From NCBI RefSeq assembly GCF_030269685.1, contig NZ_BSTT01000021.1:21054-85053 (forward strand): a stretch of 64,000 nt of DNA, written 5' to 3'. The notes under the pieces were generated by a model. That model saw only the letters and a list, made by a program, of their open reading frames with translations. It had not been told where the DNA came from and did no database searches. A program made the translations under genes and the position numbers. Each line of letters begins with the position of its first letter. Position 1 is the stretch's first letter. Origin of the DNA: Actinomycetospora sp. NBRC 106378 (GTDB lineage Bacteria; Actinomycetota; Actinomycetes; Mycobacteriales; Pseudonocardiaceae). Shown piece by piece: positions 8,361-16,517 of this stretch.

Positions 8361-9172
8361 AGCCGGCACCGTTCGAGTACGCGACCCCGACGACGCTCGA
8401 CGAGGCGGTCGCGCTGCTCGGCACCCCGGGCGCACGCGTGATCGCGGGCGGCCAGAGCCTGCTGCAGGACCTGCGGTGGCGCCGGACCTCGGCGTCGCTG
8501 CTGGTGGACATCGCCCGGATCGAGGAGCTGCGGGGAGTGCACGACGACGGCGACCGGGTCCGGATCGGCGCCCGGGTCCGCCACGTCGACCTGGAGCGCG
8601 GCGCGGTCGGCGGGCCGCTCGGGCGGCTCCTGGCCGCGACCGCCCGCTGGATCGCGCACCCGCCGGTGCGCAGTCGCGGGACGATGGTCGGCAGCCTCTG
8701 CGTCGCCCACCCGTCGTCGGAGTGGTGCGGCCTGGCCGCCGGGCTCGACGCGACGGTGGAGCTCGTCTCGGTCCGCAGACGCCGGGAGGTGACGGTCGCG
8801 GACTTCCTGCGCGACTCCTTCACGCCGGCGGCCGGACCGGACGAGCTGGCGACGGCCCTCCTCGTCCCCGTCCTCCCCGAGGGCACCCGCGTCGGCGTCG
8901 TCGAGTCGCGGCGCACCCACGCCAGCTACGCGCACGTCGCCGCCGTCGCGGCGCTCCTTCCCGACGGTGGATCGCGGCTCGGCCTGGCGGGCGCGGCACC
9001 CACCGGCGTGCGCGCCCACGCCGCCGAGGCCGCCCTCGCCCGGGGCGACGACCCGGGCGCCGCCGCGGCGCAGCTCGACGCCGACCCGCGCGAGCACCCG
9101 CACGCCCCGATCCCCTACACCCGGCACGTCGCGGGCGTGCTCGTCCGCCGCGCGCTGCAGGAGGCCTCCTGA
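8357..9172 (+). CDS. Molybdenum hydroxylase FAD-binding (medium) subunit
   Basis: 271 residues. The N-terminal FAD/PCMH fold shows FEYATPTTLDEAVALLG and AGGQSLL (flavin pyrophosphate loop). The second FAD motif, normally TxGGS, reads GTMVGSLCVAHPSSEW, a mild deviation. The C-terminal domain ends in the usual region. It passes electrons from the 2Fe-2S subunit to its acceptor. GTG at 8357 overlaps the previous stop, and its own stop overlaps the next ATG (TGATG at 9170-9174). Confidence 0.87.
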   Translation: MKPAPFEYATPTTLDEAVALLGTPGARVIAGGQSLLQDLRWRRTSASLLVDIARIEELRGVHDDGDRVRIGARVRHVDLERGAVGGPLGRLLAATARWIAHPPVRSRGTMVGSLCVAHPSSEWCGLAAGLDATVELVSVRRRREVTVADFLRDSFTPAAGPDELATALLVPVLPEGTRVGVVESRRTHASYAHVAAVAALLPDGGSRLGLAGAAPTGVRAHAAEAALARGDDPGAAAAQLDADPREHPHAPIPYTRHVAGVLVRRALQEAS

Positions 9173-9624
9173 TGGAGCTCGACGTCAACGGCACGCGCCA
9201 CGAGGTCACGGTCGAACCGCGCCGGGCCCTCGCCGACGTGCTGCGCGAGGACCTGGGTCTCACCGGGACCCATCTCGGGTGCGAGCACGGGGTCTGCGGC
9301 ACGTGCACGGTGCTGCTCGACGGCGAGCCGGTGCGCTCGTGCCTGGTGCTCGCCGTGCAGGCGACCGGTCACGAGGTCCGCACGGTCGAGGGCCTCGCCG
9401 ACGACGACCCGCTGCCCGGCGTCTTCGCCGAGCACCACGCGCTCCAGTGCGGGTTCTGCACGCCGGGCTTCCTGATGCTGCTGCGCGGTGCGCTGGACGA
9501 GGACCCGACCGTCGTCGACGACGACGACCGCCTCGACGCCCTGCTCGCCTCGAACCTCTGCCGGTGCACGGGCTACGAGGGCATCCGGAACGCCGCCCGG
9601 GCCGCGGGGACTCGACCCGACTGA
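9172..9624 (+). CDS. Molybdenum hydroxylase 2Fe-2S (small) subunit
   Basis: 150 residues with two 2Fe-2S domains. The plant-ferredoxin-like cluster is CEHGVCGTCTVLLDG with a further Cys at SCLV, and the helical C-terminal cluster is CGFCTPG ... CRCTGYEGI. All eight Cys are present. It completes the L-M-S operon in the order large, medium, small. No maturation gene (CoxD/XdhC type) is seen here, so cofactor insertion must come from elsewhere. Confidence 0.92.
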   Translation: MELDVNGTRHEVTVEPRRALADVLREDLGLTGTHLGCEHGVCGTCTVLLDGEPVRSCLVLAVQATGHEVRTVEGLADDDPLPGVFAEHHALQCGFCTPGFLMLLRGALDEDPTVVDDDDRLDALLASNLCRCTGYEGIRNAARAAGTRPD

Positions 9625-9628
9625 CGGG

Positions 9629-10186
9629 TCAGAGGCGCAGCCCGTCCACCAGCAGGCCCGTCATGCGCCGGGCGTGGTCCGGCAGCACCCCCTCGGCGGG
9701 CAGGCACAGGTGGGCCACCGCGTGCAGCAGGTCGACCGCGGGGACGTCGTCGCGCACCTCGCCCGCCGCGACCGCGGCCTCGAGCAGCGACGTGAGCGCC
9801 GGCCGGAAGCGGGCGTCGAAGTAGGCGGGCAGGGCGTCGAAGGCCGGGTCGCCCGAGTGCAGCGCCGCGGCGAGCCCGCGCTTCGTCGCGAGGAACTCGA
9901 CGAAGCGCGCCAGCCACCGGTCGAGGGCCTCGGCCGGGGGATGCGACGCCGCGAGCACGGGCGCGGCGTCGGCGCAGGCGTCGACCTGGTGGCGGAACAC
10001 GGCCGCGACCAGGTCGGAGCGCTTCGGGTAGTGCCGGTAGACGGTCCCGACCCCCACCCCGGCCCGGGCCGCGACGTCGCGCACCGGGGCGTCCACGCCC
10101 GCCGTCGCGAAGACCTCGGTGGCCGCCTCGAGCAGCGCGTCGGAGTTGCGCCGCGCGTCGGCGCGGACCCGTCGCGGAGTCGACAC
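9629..10186 (-). CDS. TetR/AcrR family regulator
   Basis: 185 residues. N-terminal helix-turn-helix: LLEAATEVFATAGVDAPVRDVAARAGVG then TVYRHYPKRSDL; the C-terminal part matches the SbtR-like TetR domain. GTG at 10186 after GGGGAGGTG. Divergent from the aldo/keto reductase; two 13-bp operator-like repeats lie between them. It ends only 4 bp from the convergent 2Fe-2S subunit gene. Confidence 0.9.
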   Translation of the reverse strand: MSTPRRVRADARRNSDALLEAATEVFATAGVDAPVRDVAARAGVGVGTVYRHYPKRSDLVAAVFRHQVDACADAAPVLAASHPPAEALDRWLARFVEFLATKRGLAAALHSGDPAFDALPAYFDARFRPALTSLLEAAVAAGEVRDDVPAVDLLHAVAHLCLPAEGVLPDHARRMTGLLVDGLRL

Positions 10187-10205
10187 GACACCTCCCCTTG
10201 CAACC

Positions 10206-10243
10206 GGAACCAGGTTCCGTCTACGGTTCCGGAAGCACGTTCC
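10206..10243. promoter_or_regulatory. Two TetR-type operator sites between divergent genes
   Basis: Site 1, GGAACCAGGTTCC (10206-10218), is a perfect 5-3-5 repeat. Site 2, GGAAGCACGTTCC (10231-10243), has the same design with one arm mismatch. Start-to-start spacing is 25 bp. They probably bind the adjacent TetR and control both promoters. Confidence 0.65.
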
Positions 10244-10274
10244 GCTTCCGCGGAGCCTAGCTCAGGAGGAACCC

Positions 10275-11303
10275 GTGCAGTACCGCACACTCGGCCGGAC
10301 CGGCATCAAGGTCAGCCCCTACTGCCTCGGCGCCATGATGTTCGGCGCGATGGGCAACCCCGACCACGACGAGTCCGTCCGGATCGTCCATCGCGCCCTC
10401 GACGCCGGCGTGAACTTCGTCGACACCGCGGACATGTACTCGCAGGGCGAGTCGGAGGAGATCGTCGGCAAGGCGTTGAAGGGCCGCCGCGACGACGTCG
10501 TGCTCGCGACCAAGGCGTTCAACCCGATGGGCGAGGACCCCAACCGACGCGGGAGCTCCCGACGCTGGCTGGTCCGGGCCGTGGAGGACTCGCTGCGCCG
10601 CCTGCAGACCGACCACATCGACCTCTTCCAGGTGCACCGCCCCGACCCGGACACCGACGTGGAGGAGACCCTCTCGGCCCTGTCCGACCTCGTGCACAGC
10701 GGCAAGGTGCGCGCCATCGGGTCGTCGACCTTCCCGGCCTCGCAGATCGTCGAGGCGCAGTGGGTCGCCGAGCGCCGAAACCTGGAGCGCTTTCGCACCG
10801 AGCAGCCGCCATACTCGATCCTCGACCGCGGGATCGAGCGCGAGGTCCTGCCGACGGTCGAGCGCTACGGCATGGGCGCCCTCGTGTGGAGCCCGCTCTC
10901 GGGCGGGATGCTGACCGGCCGCTACCGCAAGGGCCAGGAGCCGGACACCCGCCGGGCGCAGTACGGGTTCGCGCACATGCGCGACGAGCGCCGCCTCGAC
11001 GCCGTCGAGGAGCTGATCACCCTCGCGGACAAGACGGGCCTGTCCCTGACCCACCTCGCGATGGCGTTCGTGGTCGCGCACCCCGCCGTCACCAGCGCGA
11101 TCATCGGCCCCCGCACCATGGCCCACCTCGAGGACGTCCTGGCGGGCGCCGAGGTCGCGCTCGACGACGAGGTCCTCGACCGGATCGACGAGATCGTGGC
11201 GCCCGGCACCGACGTCAGCCCGCTGCCGCACGCGTACGGGACCCCGCCGCTCGCGCAGCCCCGCCTGCGCCGTCGTCCGGCGACCGAACGGTCGGCCGCG
11301 TGA
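10275..11303 (+). CDS. Aldo/keto reductase
   Basis: 342 residues, (beta/alpha)8 NAD(P)H oxidoreductase. The N-terminus MQYRTLGRTGIKVS is typical. The tetrad is visible: Asp and Tyr in VDTADMYSQGESEE, Lys in VLATKAF and His in LFQVHRPD. The C-terminal cofactor region is ATSAIIGPRT-like (VTSAIIGPRTMAHLED). GTG at 10275 follows a clear AGGAGG site (10264-10269). It forms a transcription unit with the next gene (stop/ATG overlap at 11301-11305) under the divergent TetR. Confidence 0.92.
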   Translation: MQYRTLGRTGIKVSPYCLGAMMFGAMGNPDHDESVRIVHRALDAGVNFVDTADMYSQGESEEIVGKALKGRRDDVVLATKAFNPMGEDPNRRGSSRRWLVRAVEDSLRRLQTDHIDLFQVHRPDPDTDVEETLSALSDLVHSGKVRAIGSSTFPASQIVEAQWVAERRNLERFRTEQPPYSILDRGIEREVLPTVERYGMGALVWSPLSGGMLTGRYRKGQEPDTRRAQYGFAHMRDERRLDAVEELITLADKTGLSLTHLAMAFVVAHPAVTSAIIGPRTMAHLEDVLAGAEVALDDEVLDRIDEIVAPGTDVSPLPHAYGTPPLAQPRLRRRPATERSAA

Positions 11304-12160
11304 TGCCCAGCTTCGGGATCATCACGGCGCCGTCGCAGGTCGACTACCGCGACCTGCTCCGGGTCTGGCAGGAGGCCGACACCGTCGACGGGATCGAGCA
11401 CGCCTGGCTCTACGACCACCTGCTGCCGATCTTCGGCGACCCGCTCGGTCCGACCTTCGAGGGCTGGACGCTGCTCGCGGCGCTCGCCGCGGCCACGCAG
11501 CGCCTGCGTCTCGGGGTGCTCGTCACCAGCAACCGGTTCCGCCCGCCGGCGGTCCTCGCGAAGATCGCCGCGACGGTGGACGTGGTCAGCGACGGGCGGC
11601 TCGACCTCGGGCTCGGCGCCGGCTCGCGCCCCGACGTCCCGTTCGCCCGCCGCGAGTACGAGGCCCACGGCCTGCCGTACTGGGACTCCGCCGAGGCCGT
11701 CGCGCGGCTCGCCGAGACGTGCACCCTGCTCCGCCGGCTCTGGGCCGCCGAGGAGCCGTTCGACGTCGACGGCGAGTACCTGCAGCTCACCGGGGCGTGG
11801 TGCAGCCCGAAGCCGGTGCAGCGTCCGGGCCCGCCCCTGGTGATCGGCGGGCGCGCCGGGCGCACCCTGCGCGTCGTCGCCGAGCACGCCGACGTCTGGA
11901 ACTACCCCGGCGGCGACGTCGCCGACGCGAGCGCCCGCGGCGCCCTGCTCGACCGGTACTGCGCGGAGATCGGTCGGGACCCCGCGAGCATCACCCGGTC
12001 GCTCGTCGTCCCGGTCTCCTACGACGACCCGGGACAGACCCGAGCCCACGTGGCCGAGGCCCTCGACGCGGGCTTCTCCCACCTCGTCCTCTCGCTGCCC
12101 GCTCCCTATCCGGAGAAGGTGGTGCACTGGCTGGCCGACCAGATCGTCACGCGGAGCTGA
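11303..12160 (+). CDS. LLM-class (luciferase-like) F420/FMN-dependent oxidoreductase
   Basis: 285 residues. Bacterial-luciferase-like TIM barrel with WLYDHLLP near the N-terminus, then LRLGVLVTSNRFRPPAVLAKIAATVDVVSDGRLDLGLGAG, the hallmark of F420-dependent members. The next segment, PLVIGGRAGRTLRVVAEHADVWN, is also characteristic. ATG at 11303 overlaps the reductase stop, so both act in one process regulated by the TetR at 9629-10186. Substrate unknown. Confidence 0.9.
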   Translation: MPSFGIITAPSQVDYRDLLRVWQEADTVDGIEHAWLYDHLLPIFGDPLGPTFEGWTLLAALAAATQRLRLGVLVTSNRFRPPAVLAKIAATVDVVSDGRLDLGLGAGSRPDVPFARREYEAHGLPYWDSAEAVARLAETCTLLRRLWAAEEPFDVDGEYLQLTGAWCSPKPVQRPGPPLVIGGRAGRTLRVVAEHADVWNYPGGDVADASARGALLDRYCAEIGRDPASITRSLVVPVSYDDPGQTRAHVAEALDAGFSHLVLSLPAPYPEKVVHWLADQIVTRS

Positions 12161-12175
12161 CCGACGGGTCCGACC

Positions 12176-13042
12176 TCAGCCCGTCGGCTGCAGCACCACG
12201 TCGAACTCCGCCCGGCGGAACGGGTTCGGCAGCCCGAGGCGATCGGCGGTGTCCGCGTCGTCGACGGGGGCGAAGTCGCGGACCAGCGCCTGCTTCACGG
12301 CGAACACGGCGTCCGAGTCGAGGTACGGGCTGCCGGCGACGAAGACGTGCGTGGTCACCGGCACGTAGCCCTCGGCCTCGACGATGAAGTGCACGTGCGC
12401 GGGCCGGTACGGGTGCCGCTTCGTCGCCGTCAGCAGCTGCCCGACCGGCCCGTCGGTCGGGATCGGGTAGTGCGCCGGGACGATGCTGCGGAAGTGGTAG
12501 CGGCCGTCGTCGTCGGCAGCGAAGAGCCCCCGCCCGTTGCCGAGGGGCTGGGCGTCGGGCACCTGGACGTCGTAGAAGCCCTTCTCGTCGGCCTGCCAGA
12601 CGTCGATCCGCGCCCCGGGGACCGGCGTGCCGTCGGGCGCCGTGACCCGGCCCGTGATCAGACACGGCTCGCCGCCGTCGACCAGCGAGATCGAGTCGCC
12701 GAGCGCGCGCTCGGGGCTCGCCACCACGTGGAACGGCCCGAGCACCGTGGAGGAGGTGGCGTCGCCGGCCTGCCGCTCGGCCTCCATCGTCTCCACCAGC
12801 ATCGACGCCCCGAGCACGTCGGAGAACAGGATGAACTCCTGGCGGTGCTCGTCGCACTTCTGCCCGATCGCCGTGAGGAAGCCGATCGCCGTCTCCCACT
12901 CGGCCAGCGACGGCCGGCTGTCGCGCAGGAACCCGTGCAGGTGGGTCACGAGGCTCGTCATGACCTCGCGGAGCCGGGGGTCCGGGGTGTCGGCGAAGCT
13001 CGCGACGACGGCGTCGACCGAGTCCGCCTCGCTGAAGTCCAC
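12176..13042 (-). CDS. Intradiol ring-cleavage dioxygenase (hydroxyquinol/catechol 1,2-type)
   Basis: 288 residues. The N-terminal helical dimerisation domain (VVASFADTPDPRLREVMTSL) precedes the catalytic beta-sandwich. All four non-haem Fe(III) ligands are visible: Tyr in KGFYDV, Tyr in VPAHYPIP, and two His in RPAHVHF. The N-terminal domain and PIPTDGPVGQLL favour hydroxyquinol or (chloro)catechol substrates over protocatechuate. GTG at 13042 sits 1 bp after the monooxygenase stop. It would open the ring made by the upstream flavoprotein. No maleylacetate reductase or cycloisomerase lies nearby. Confidence 0.92.
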   Translation of the reverse strand: MDFSEADSVDAVVASFADTPDPRLREVMTSLVTHLHGFLRDSRPSLAEWETAIGFLTAIGQKCDEHRQEFILFSDVLGASMLVETMEAERQAGDATSSTVLGPFHVVASPERALGDSISLVDGGEPCLITGRVTAPDGTPVPGARIDVWQADEKGFYDVQVPDAQPLGNGRGLFAADDDGRYHFRSIVPAHYPIPTDGPVGQLLTATKRHPYRPAHVHFIVEAEGYVPVTTHVFVAGSPYLDSDAVFAVKQALVRDFAPVDDADTADRLGLPNPFRRAEFDVVLQPTG

Positions 13043-13043
13043 G

Positions 13044-14762
13044 TCAGGCCCCCAGGATCCGGCGCACCGTCGCGTCGAGCGTCGCGGCCGGGTCGTCGGG
13101 CAGGGCGGCGAACCGCGCGGCGACGTGGTGGTCGGGCCGCACGAGGACCCCGCCGGAGTCCCCGATCCCCTCGGCCTCGAGCAGCCGCGCCCAGTCGCCG
13201 TACGGGTCCTCGATCTCCTCCCCCGGGCCGACGACGACCACCCGCACCTGCTCGGAGGCCGGCCACGACCCGCCCGGCCCGGTGAACAGCGTGAAGCGCC
13301 CGTGCCCGGCGAGGTCGATCGTGGAGACGTCGCCGTGGCGCCCGGCCAGCCACACGTGCGGCACGCGGGCACCCGGTGTCGTCGACGCGGCGTAGGTGAG
13401 CTCGGGGTCCTCGATCGCGGCCAGCGGGTCGGGCGCCAGCGCGTCCGGGACGACCGCCGAGGACACGTACCGCTGGTTCAGCTCGACCCCGTGCGCGTCG
13501 AACTCGTAGGCCTTGAACGCGATCGCCTCGCGCAGTGCCCGGCGCTGCTTCTCGGCGGCGGGTTCCCGACGGCGGGCCATGTTCTCCCGCATGACGGCGG
13601 GGTCGTCGGTGCCGCTCACGCCGAGCGCGTCGAAGATGCGGCCGGTCTCGCCGATCGACTGGTTCGCCCGGTCGACGACCTGCCGGCCGATCGGCGCGCG
13701 CTCGTCGCTGTAGGTGTCGAGCAGCGACGGGTCCGCCCAGCCGCGCAGCACGTAGGCGAGCTTCCAGGCGAGGTTGAACGAGTCCTGGATCGAGGTGTTC
13801 GACCCGAGCCCGTTCGACGGCGGGTGCCGGTGCACGGCGTCGCCGCCGCAGAACACTCGCCCCGAGCCGTAGTGGTCGGCGGCCATGTGGTTCACCGTCC
13901 ACGCCGAGCTGCCGACGATCTCGACGTCGAGGTCGTCCACCCCGACCAGCTGCCGGACGAGCCCCGTCGTGAACTCCTCGGAGAGGTCGGGCGGTCCGTC
14001 GGCGACGTCGTAGCCCCAGATCGTCAGCCACTCGTTCCAGGGTCGGACCATGCGGACCACGCCCATCCCGATCCCGCCGATGTCCGACCCGGGCTGCAGC
14101 ACCCAGTAGAGGACGCTCGGGCGGTGCGCGACCCACGGCGAGAGGTCGGCGCGGAACACGATGTTGAGCGACCCGGCCACGCCCATGTCGCCGCGCATGG
14201 GAAGCCCGGCGTGCTCCGCGACCCGCGACCGCCCACCGTCCGCGCCGTAGAGGTACTTCGCGCGGATCTCGTACTCGTCGCCCCGCAGGCGGTCCCGGAC
14301 GGTGACCGTGACCCCGTCGTCGTCGACCGCGTGCGACAGGTACTCCGTGGAGAACCGGATGCGGGACCCGGCGGCCTGCGCGCCCTGCACCAGGATCGGC
14401 TCCATGAGGCTCTGCGGCATGTCGCAGATGCCCGCCGGGCTCGCGAGCGCGTGCGCGGCACGGCTGCGCGGGTGGGTGCCCCAGGAGCGCACCCGACCGA
14501 GCTCCTCCCCCGCCAGCGAGGTGCAGAACGTCGTCGTGCCGATGAGGTCCTGGGGAGTGGCCAGCGCCTCCACCTTCTCCGCGACGCCGAGGTCGCGCAG
14601 CACCTCCATGGTGCGCTGGTTCGTGATGTGCGCCCGGGGCTCCGCGGCCAGGGTCTCGTACCGGGTGACCACGATGTGGTCCACGCCCAGCCGGGCCAGT
14701 GCCAGCGCCATCGACGCCCCGGCCGGACCGCTCCCTACGACGACGACGTCGGTGGTCACCAT
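13044..14762 (-). CDS. FAD-dependent aromatic-ring monooxygenase (phenol hydroxylase/TfdB type)
   Basis: 572 residues. Dinucleotide fold VVVVGSGPAGASMALALARLG, the DG motif YGADGGRSRVAE, and the GD motif CGGDAVHRHPPSNGLGSNTSIQDSFN (shown in parts: CGGDAVHRHPP, GLGSNTSIQD) typical of 2,4-dichlorophenol 6-monooxygenase and resorcinol or phenol hydroxylases. A thioredoxin-like C-terminal region follows. It would add an ortho-hydroxyl to a phenolic using NAD(P)H and O2, feeding the dioxygenase directly downstream. Confidence 0.9.
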   Translation of the reverse strand: MVTTDVVVVGSGPAGASMALALARLGVDHIVVTRYETLAAEPRAHITNQRTMEVLRDLGVAEKVEALATPQDLIGTTTFCTSLAGEELGRVRSWGTHPRSRAAHALASPAGICDMPQSLMEPILVQGAQAAGSRIRFSTEYLSHAVDDDGVTVTVRDRLRGDEYEIRAKYLYGADGGRSRVAEHAGLPMRGDMGVAGSLNIVFRADLSPWVAHRPSVLYWVLQPGSDIGGIGMGVVRMVRPWNEWLTIWGYDVADGPPDLSEEFTTGLVRQLVGVDDLDVEIVGSSAWTVNHMAADHYGSGRVFCGGDAVHRHPPSNGLGSNTSIQDSFNLAWKLAYVLRGWADPSLLDTYSDERAPIGRQVVDRANQSIGETGRIFDALGVSGTDDPAVMRENMARRREPAAEKQRRALREAIAFKAYEFDAHGVELNQRYVSSAVVPDALAPDPLAAIEDPELTYAASTTPGARVPHVWLAGRHGDVSTIDLAGHGRFTLFTGPGGSWPASEQVRVVVVGPGEEIEDPYGDWARLLEAEGIGDSGGVLVRPDHHVAARFAALPDDPAATLDATVRRILGA

Positions 14763-14817
14763 GGATCGGAATCCTGCGACGTCCTGACGTCGGGCCGCAA
14801 GAGTCTCGTTGAAGATT

Positions 14818-15699
14818 CTACGAGTGCCGCGGCGAGCGCTGCTGGAAGTCCTGCGCGATCTCGTCGAAGGTCAGCCAGCGCACGCCCTCGTGGGAGTTGA
14901 TGTACTCGATCAGCCGCTCGTGCGCGAGCAGGACCTGGGGCCGGCCGGAGACGTCCGGGTGGATCGTCATGGTGAAGACCGCGTAGTCCATCTCGCGGTA
15001 GACCCAGTCGAACTGGTCGCGCCAGAGCTGCTCGATGTCGCGCGGGTTGACGAAGCCGTGCGAGTTCGGGCTGCCCTTGATGAACATCATCGGCGGCAGG
15101 TCGTCGAGGTACCAGTTCGCCGGAAGCTCGACGAGGTCGGTCTCCTCGCCGCGGACCAGCGGCTTCATCCAGTCCGCCGCCTCGCGCTCCAGGTCGATCT
15201 TCGTCCACGAGTCGCCGACGCGGACGTAGTAGGGCGTGAAGTCGTCGTGCATCAGCGAGTGGTCGTAGCGCAGCCCGCGGTCGAGCACGAGCTCGTTGGT
15301 GATCTCGGAGAACTCCCACCACGGCGCGACGTACCCGGTGGGCCGGGTGCCGGAGCGGCTCTCGATCAGCGAGATGCAGTGGTCGAGGACGTCCGACTCC
15401 TGCTGCCGCGACATCGCGATCGGGTTCTCGTGGCTGTAGCCGTGCACGCCGATCTCGTGGCCCGCGGCGACGCAGGCCTCGAACTGCTCCGGGAACGTCT
15501 CGATGGAGTGCCCGGGCCAGAAGAACGTCTGCCGCAGCCCGTAGCGGCGGAACAGCTCGAGCACCCGCGGCACCCCGACCTCACCGGCGAACAGGCCGCG
15601 GGAGATGTCGCCGGGCGAGTTCTCCCCGCCGTAGGAGCCGAGCCACCCCCCGACCGCATCGATGTCGACTCCGTAGCTGACCAGGATCTCCTTCGCCAT
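14818..15699 (-). CDS. NodB-fold polysaccharide deacetylase/PuuE-type amidohydrolase
   Basis: 293 residues, no signal peptide. The metal site is readable: the Asp pair in [12 protein letters not shown], and H-x3-H in [37 protein letters not shown] is typical of cytosolic allantoinase or imide-hydrolase relatives rather than chitin deacetylases. Placed between a DsbA-like protein and an aromatic monooxygenase, it probably opens a cyclic amide or imide (inference), making this a heteroaromatic or N-containing substrate pathway. 55 nt separate it from the monooxygenase start; a weak promoter there cannot be excluded. Confidence 0.85.
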   Translation of the reverse strand: MAKEILVSYGVDIDAVGGWLGSYGGENSPGDISRGLFAGEVGVPRVLELFRRYGLRQTFFWPGHSIETFPEQFEACVAAGHEIGVHGYSHENPIAMSRQQESDVLDHCISLIESRSGTRPTGYVAPWWEFSEITNELVLDRGLRYDHSLMHDDFTPYYVRVGDSWTKIDLEREAADWMKPLVRGEETDLVELPANWYLDDLPPMMFIKGSPNSHGFVNPRDIEQLWRDQFDWVYREMDYAVFTMTIHPDVSGRPQVLLAHERLIEYINSHEGVRWLTFDEIAQDFQQRSPRHS

Positions 15700-15717
15700 G
15701 CGAGCAGGAGTGCCCGG

Positions 15718-16395
15718 TCAGCGCACCCAGGTATCCGTGCGCGCGAGGTTCGCGGACAGCCGCGTCACCGGGAACGACCGCGCCGAGCGCCTGAGCTCGG
15801 CGAACCCGGGCCAGCGCCCCAGCTTGTCGACCGCGTCGTAGAGGTCCTCGGCGTCCTCCTCCGCCGGCGGCTCGTCGATCACCGGACCGACCAGCGCGGT
15901 CTTGCCGTCGAACGACAGGATCGGCGTGCCGACGCCCCCGCCGCACCGGTCGACGGCCTCGAACGTCTCGTCGCGCAGCGCCGCGTCGCGCGTGGTGTCC
16001 GACGCCGCCTCGGCGAGCGAGACCGGCAGGCCGCACTCGCGCAGCGCGGGGGTGAGGTCCCGCTCGCGCGCCATCTCGTGCACGACGGCCTCGACGGTGC
16101 CCTCCACCGGCTCGGCGTCCCACACCAGCTCACCGAGCGCGGTGTAGAGGTCCCCGACGACCTCCGAGCCGTGCGCCTCCCGGGCCGCGTGGACCACGCG
16201 GAGCATCTCCAGCCCGCGGAGCCGCGCGTCGGAGCGCTCCGGCTGCTCGTCGGGGAGCTTCTCGTCGAGCAGCGCCAGCGACAGCGGCCGCCACTCGACC
16301 CGCAGCGCACGCTGCGACTGCACCTCCACCACCCAGCGGGAGGTCACCCAGCAGAACGGGCAGAGGGGGTCGAAGAAGAATTCGAGGTCGGGCAC
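15718..16395 (-). CDS. DsbA-family (FrnE/HCCA isomerase-like) thioredoxin-fold protein
   Basis: 225 residues. N-terminal CPFC active site in FFFDPLCPFCWVTSRW, a helical insert, and the cis-Pro loop GVGTPILSFDG near residue 165. Cytosolic (no signal). Relatives are FrnE-like oxidoreductases, 2-hydroxychromene-2-carboxylate isomerases and mycothiol-dependent nitroreductase-like proteins. It is the first gene of the four-gene catabolic operon and may act as a thiol-dependent isomerase on a ring-fission product; that is a guess. Confidence 0.82.
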   Translation of the reverse strand: MPDLEFFFDPLCPFCWVTSRWVVEVQSQRALRVEWRPLSLALLDEKLPDEQPERSDARLRGLEMLRVVHAAREAHGSEVVGDLYTALGELVWDAEPVEGTVEAVVHEMARERDLTPALRECGLPVSLAEAASDTTRDAALRDETFEAVDRCGGGVGTPILSFDGKTALVGPVIDEPPAEEDAEDLYDAVDKLGRWPGFAELRRSARSFPVTRLSANLARTDTWVR

Positions 16396-16517
16396 GCAGG
16401 CCTGTCTACCCGGACGGCCGATCGGCCATCCGTGCGGCGACCGGCGCGCACCGTCCCGCGCGACTTTTTGGCGCTCCGTGCCATCATTGTCGGGTCGCCC
16501 CCTGCTCGAGGAGTGCC

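Noticed and set aside
5898..8435. Long open frame on the minus strand opposite the molybdenum hydroxylase (845 codons)
   Set aside because: Antisense to a recognised gene; Arg/Gly/Val-rich translation typical of GC-rich complementary frames, no domain.
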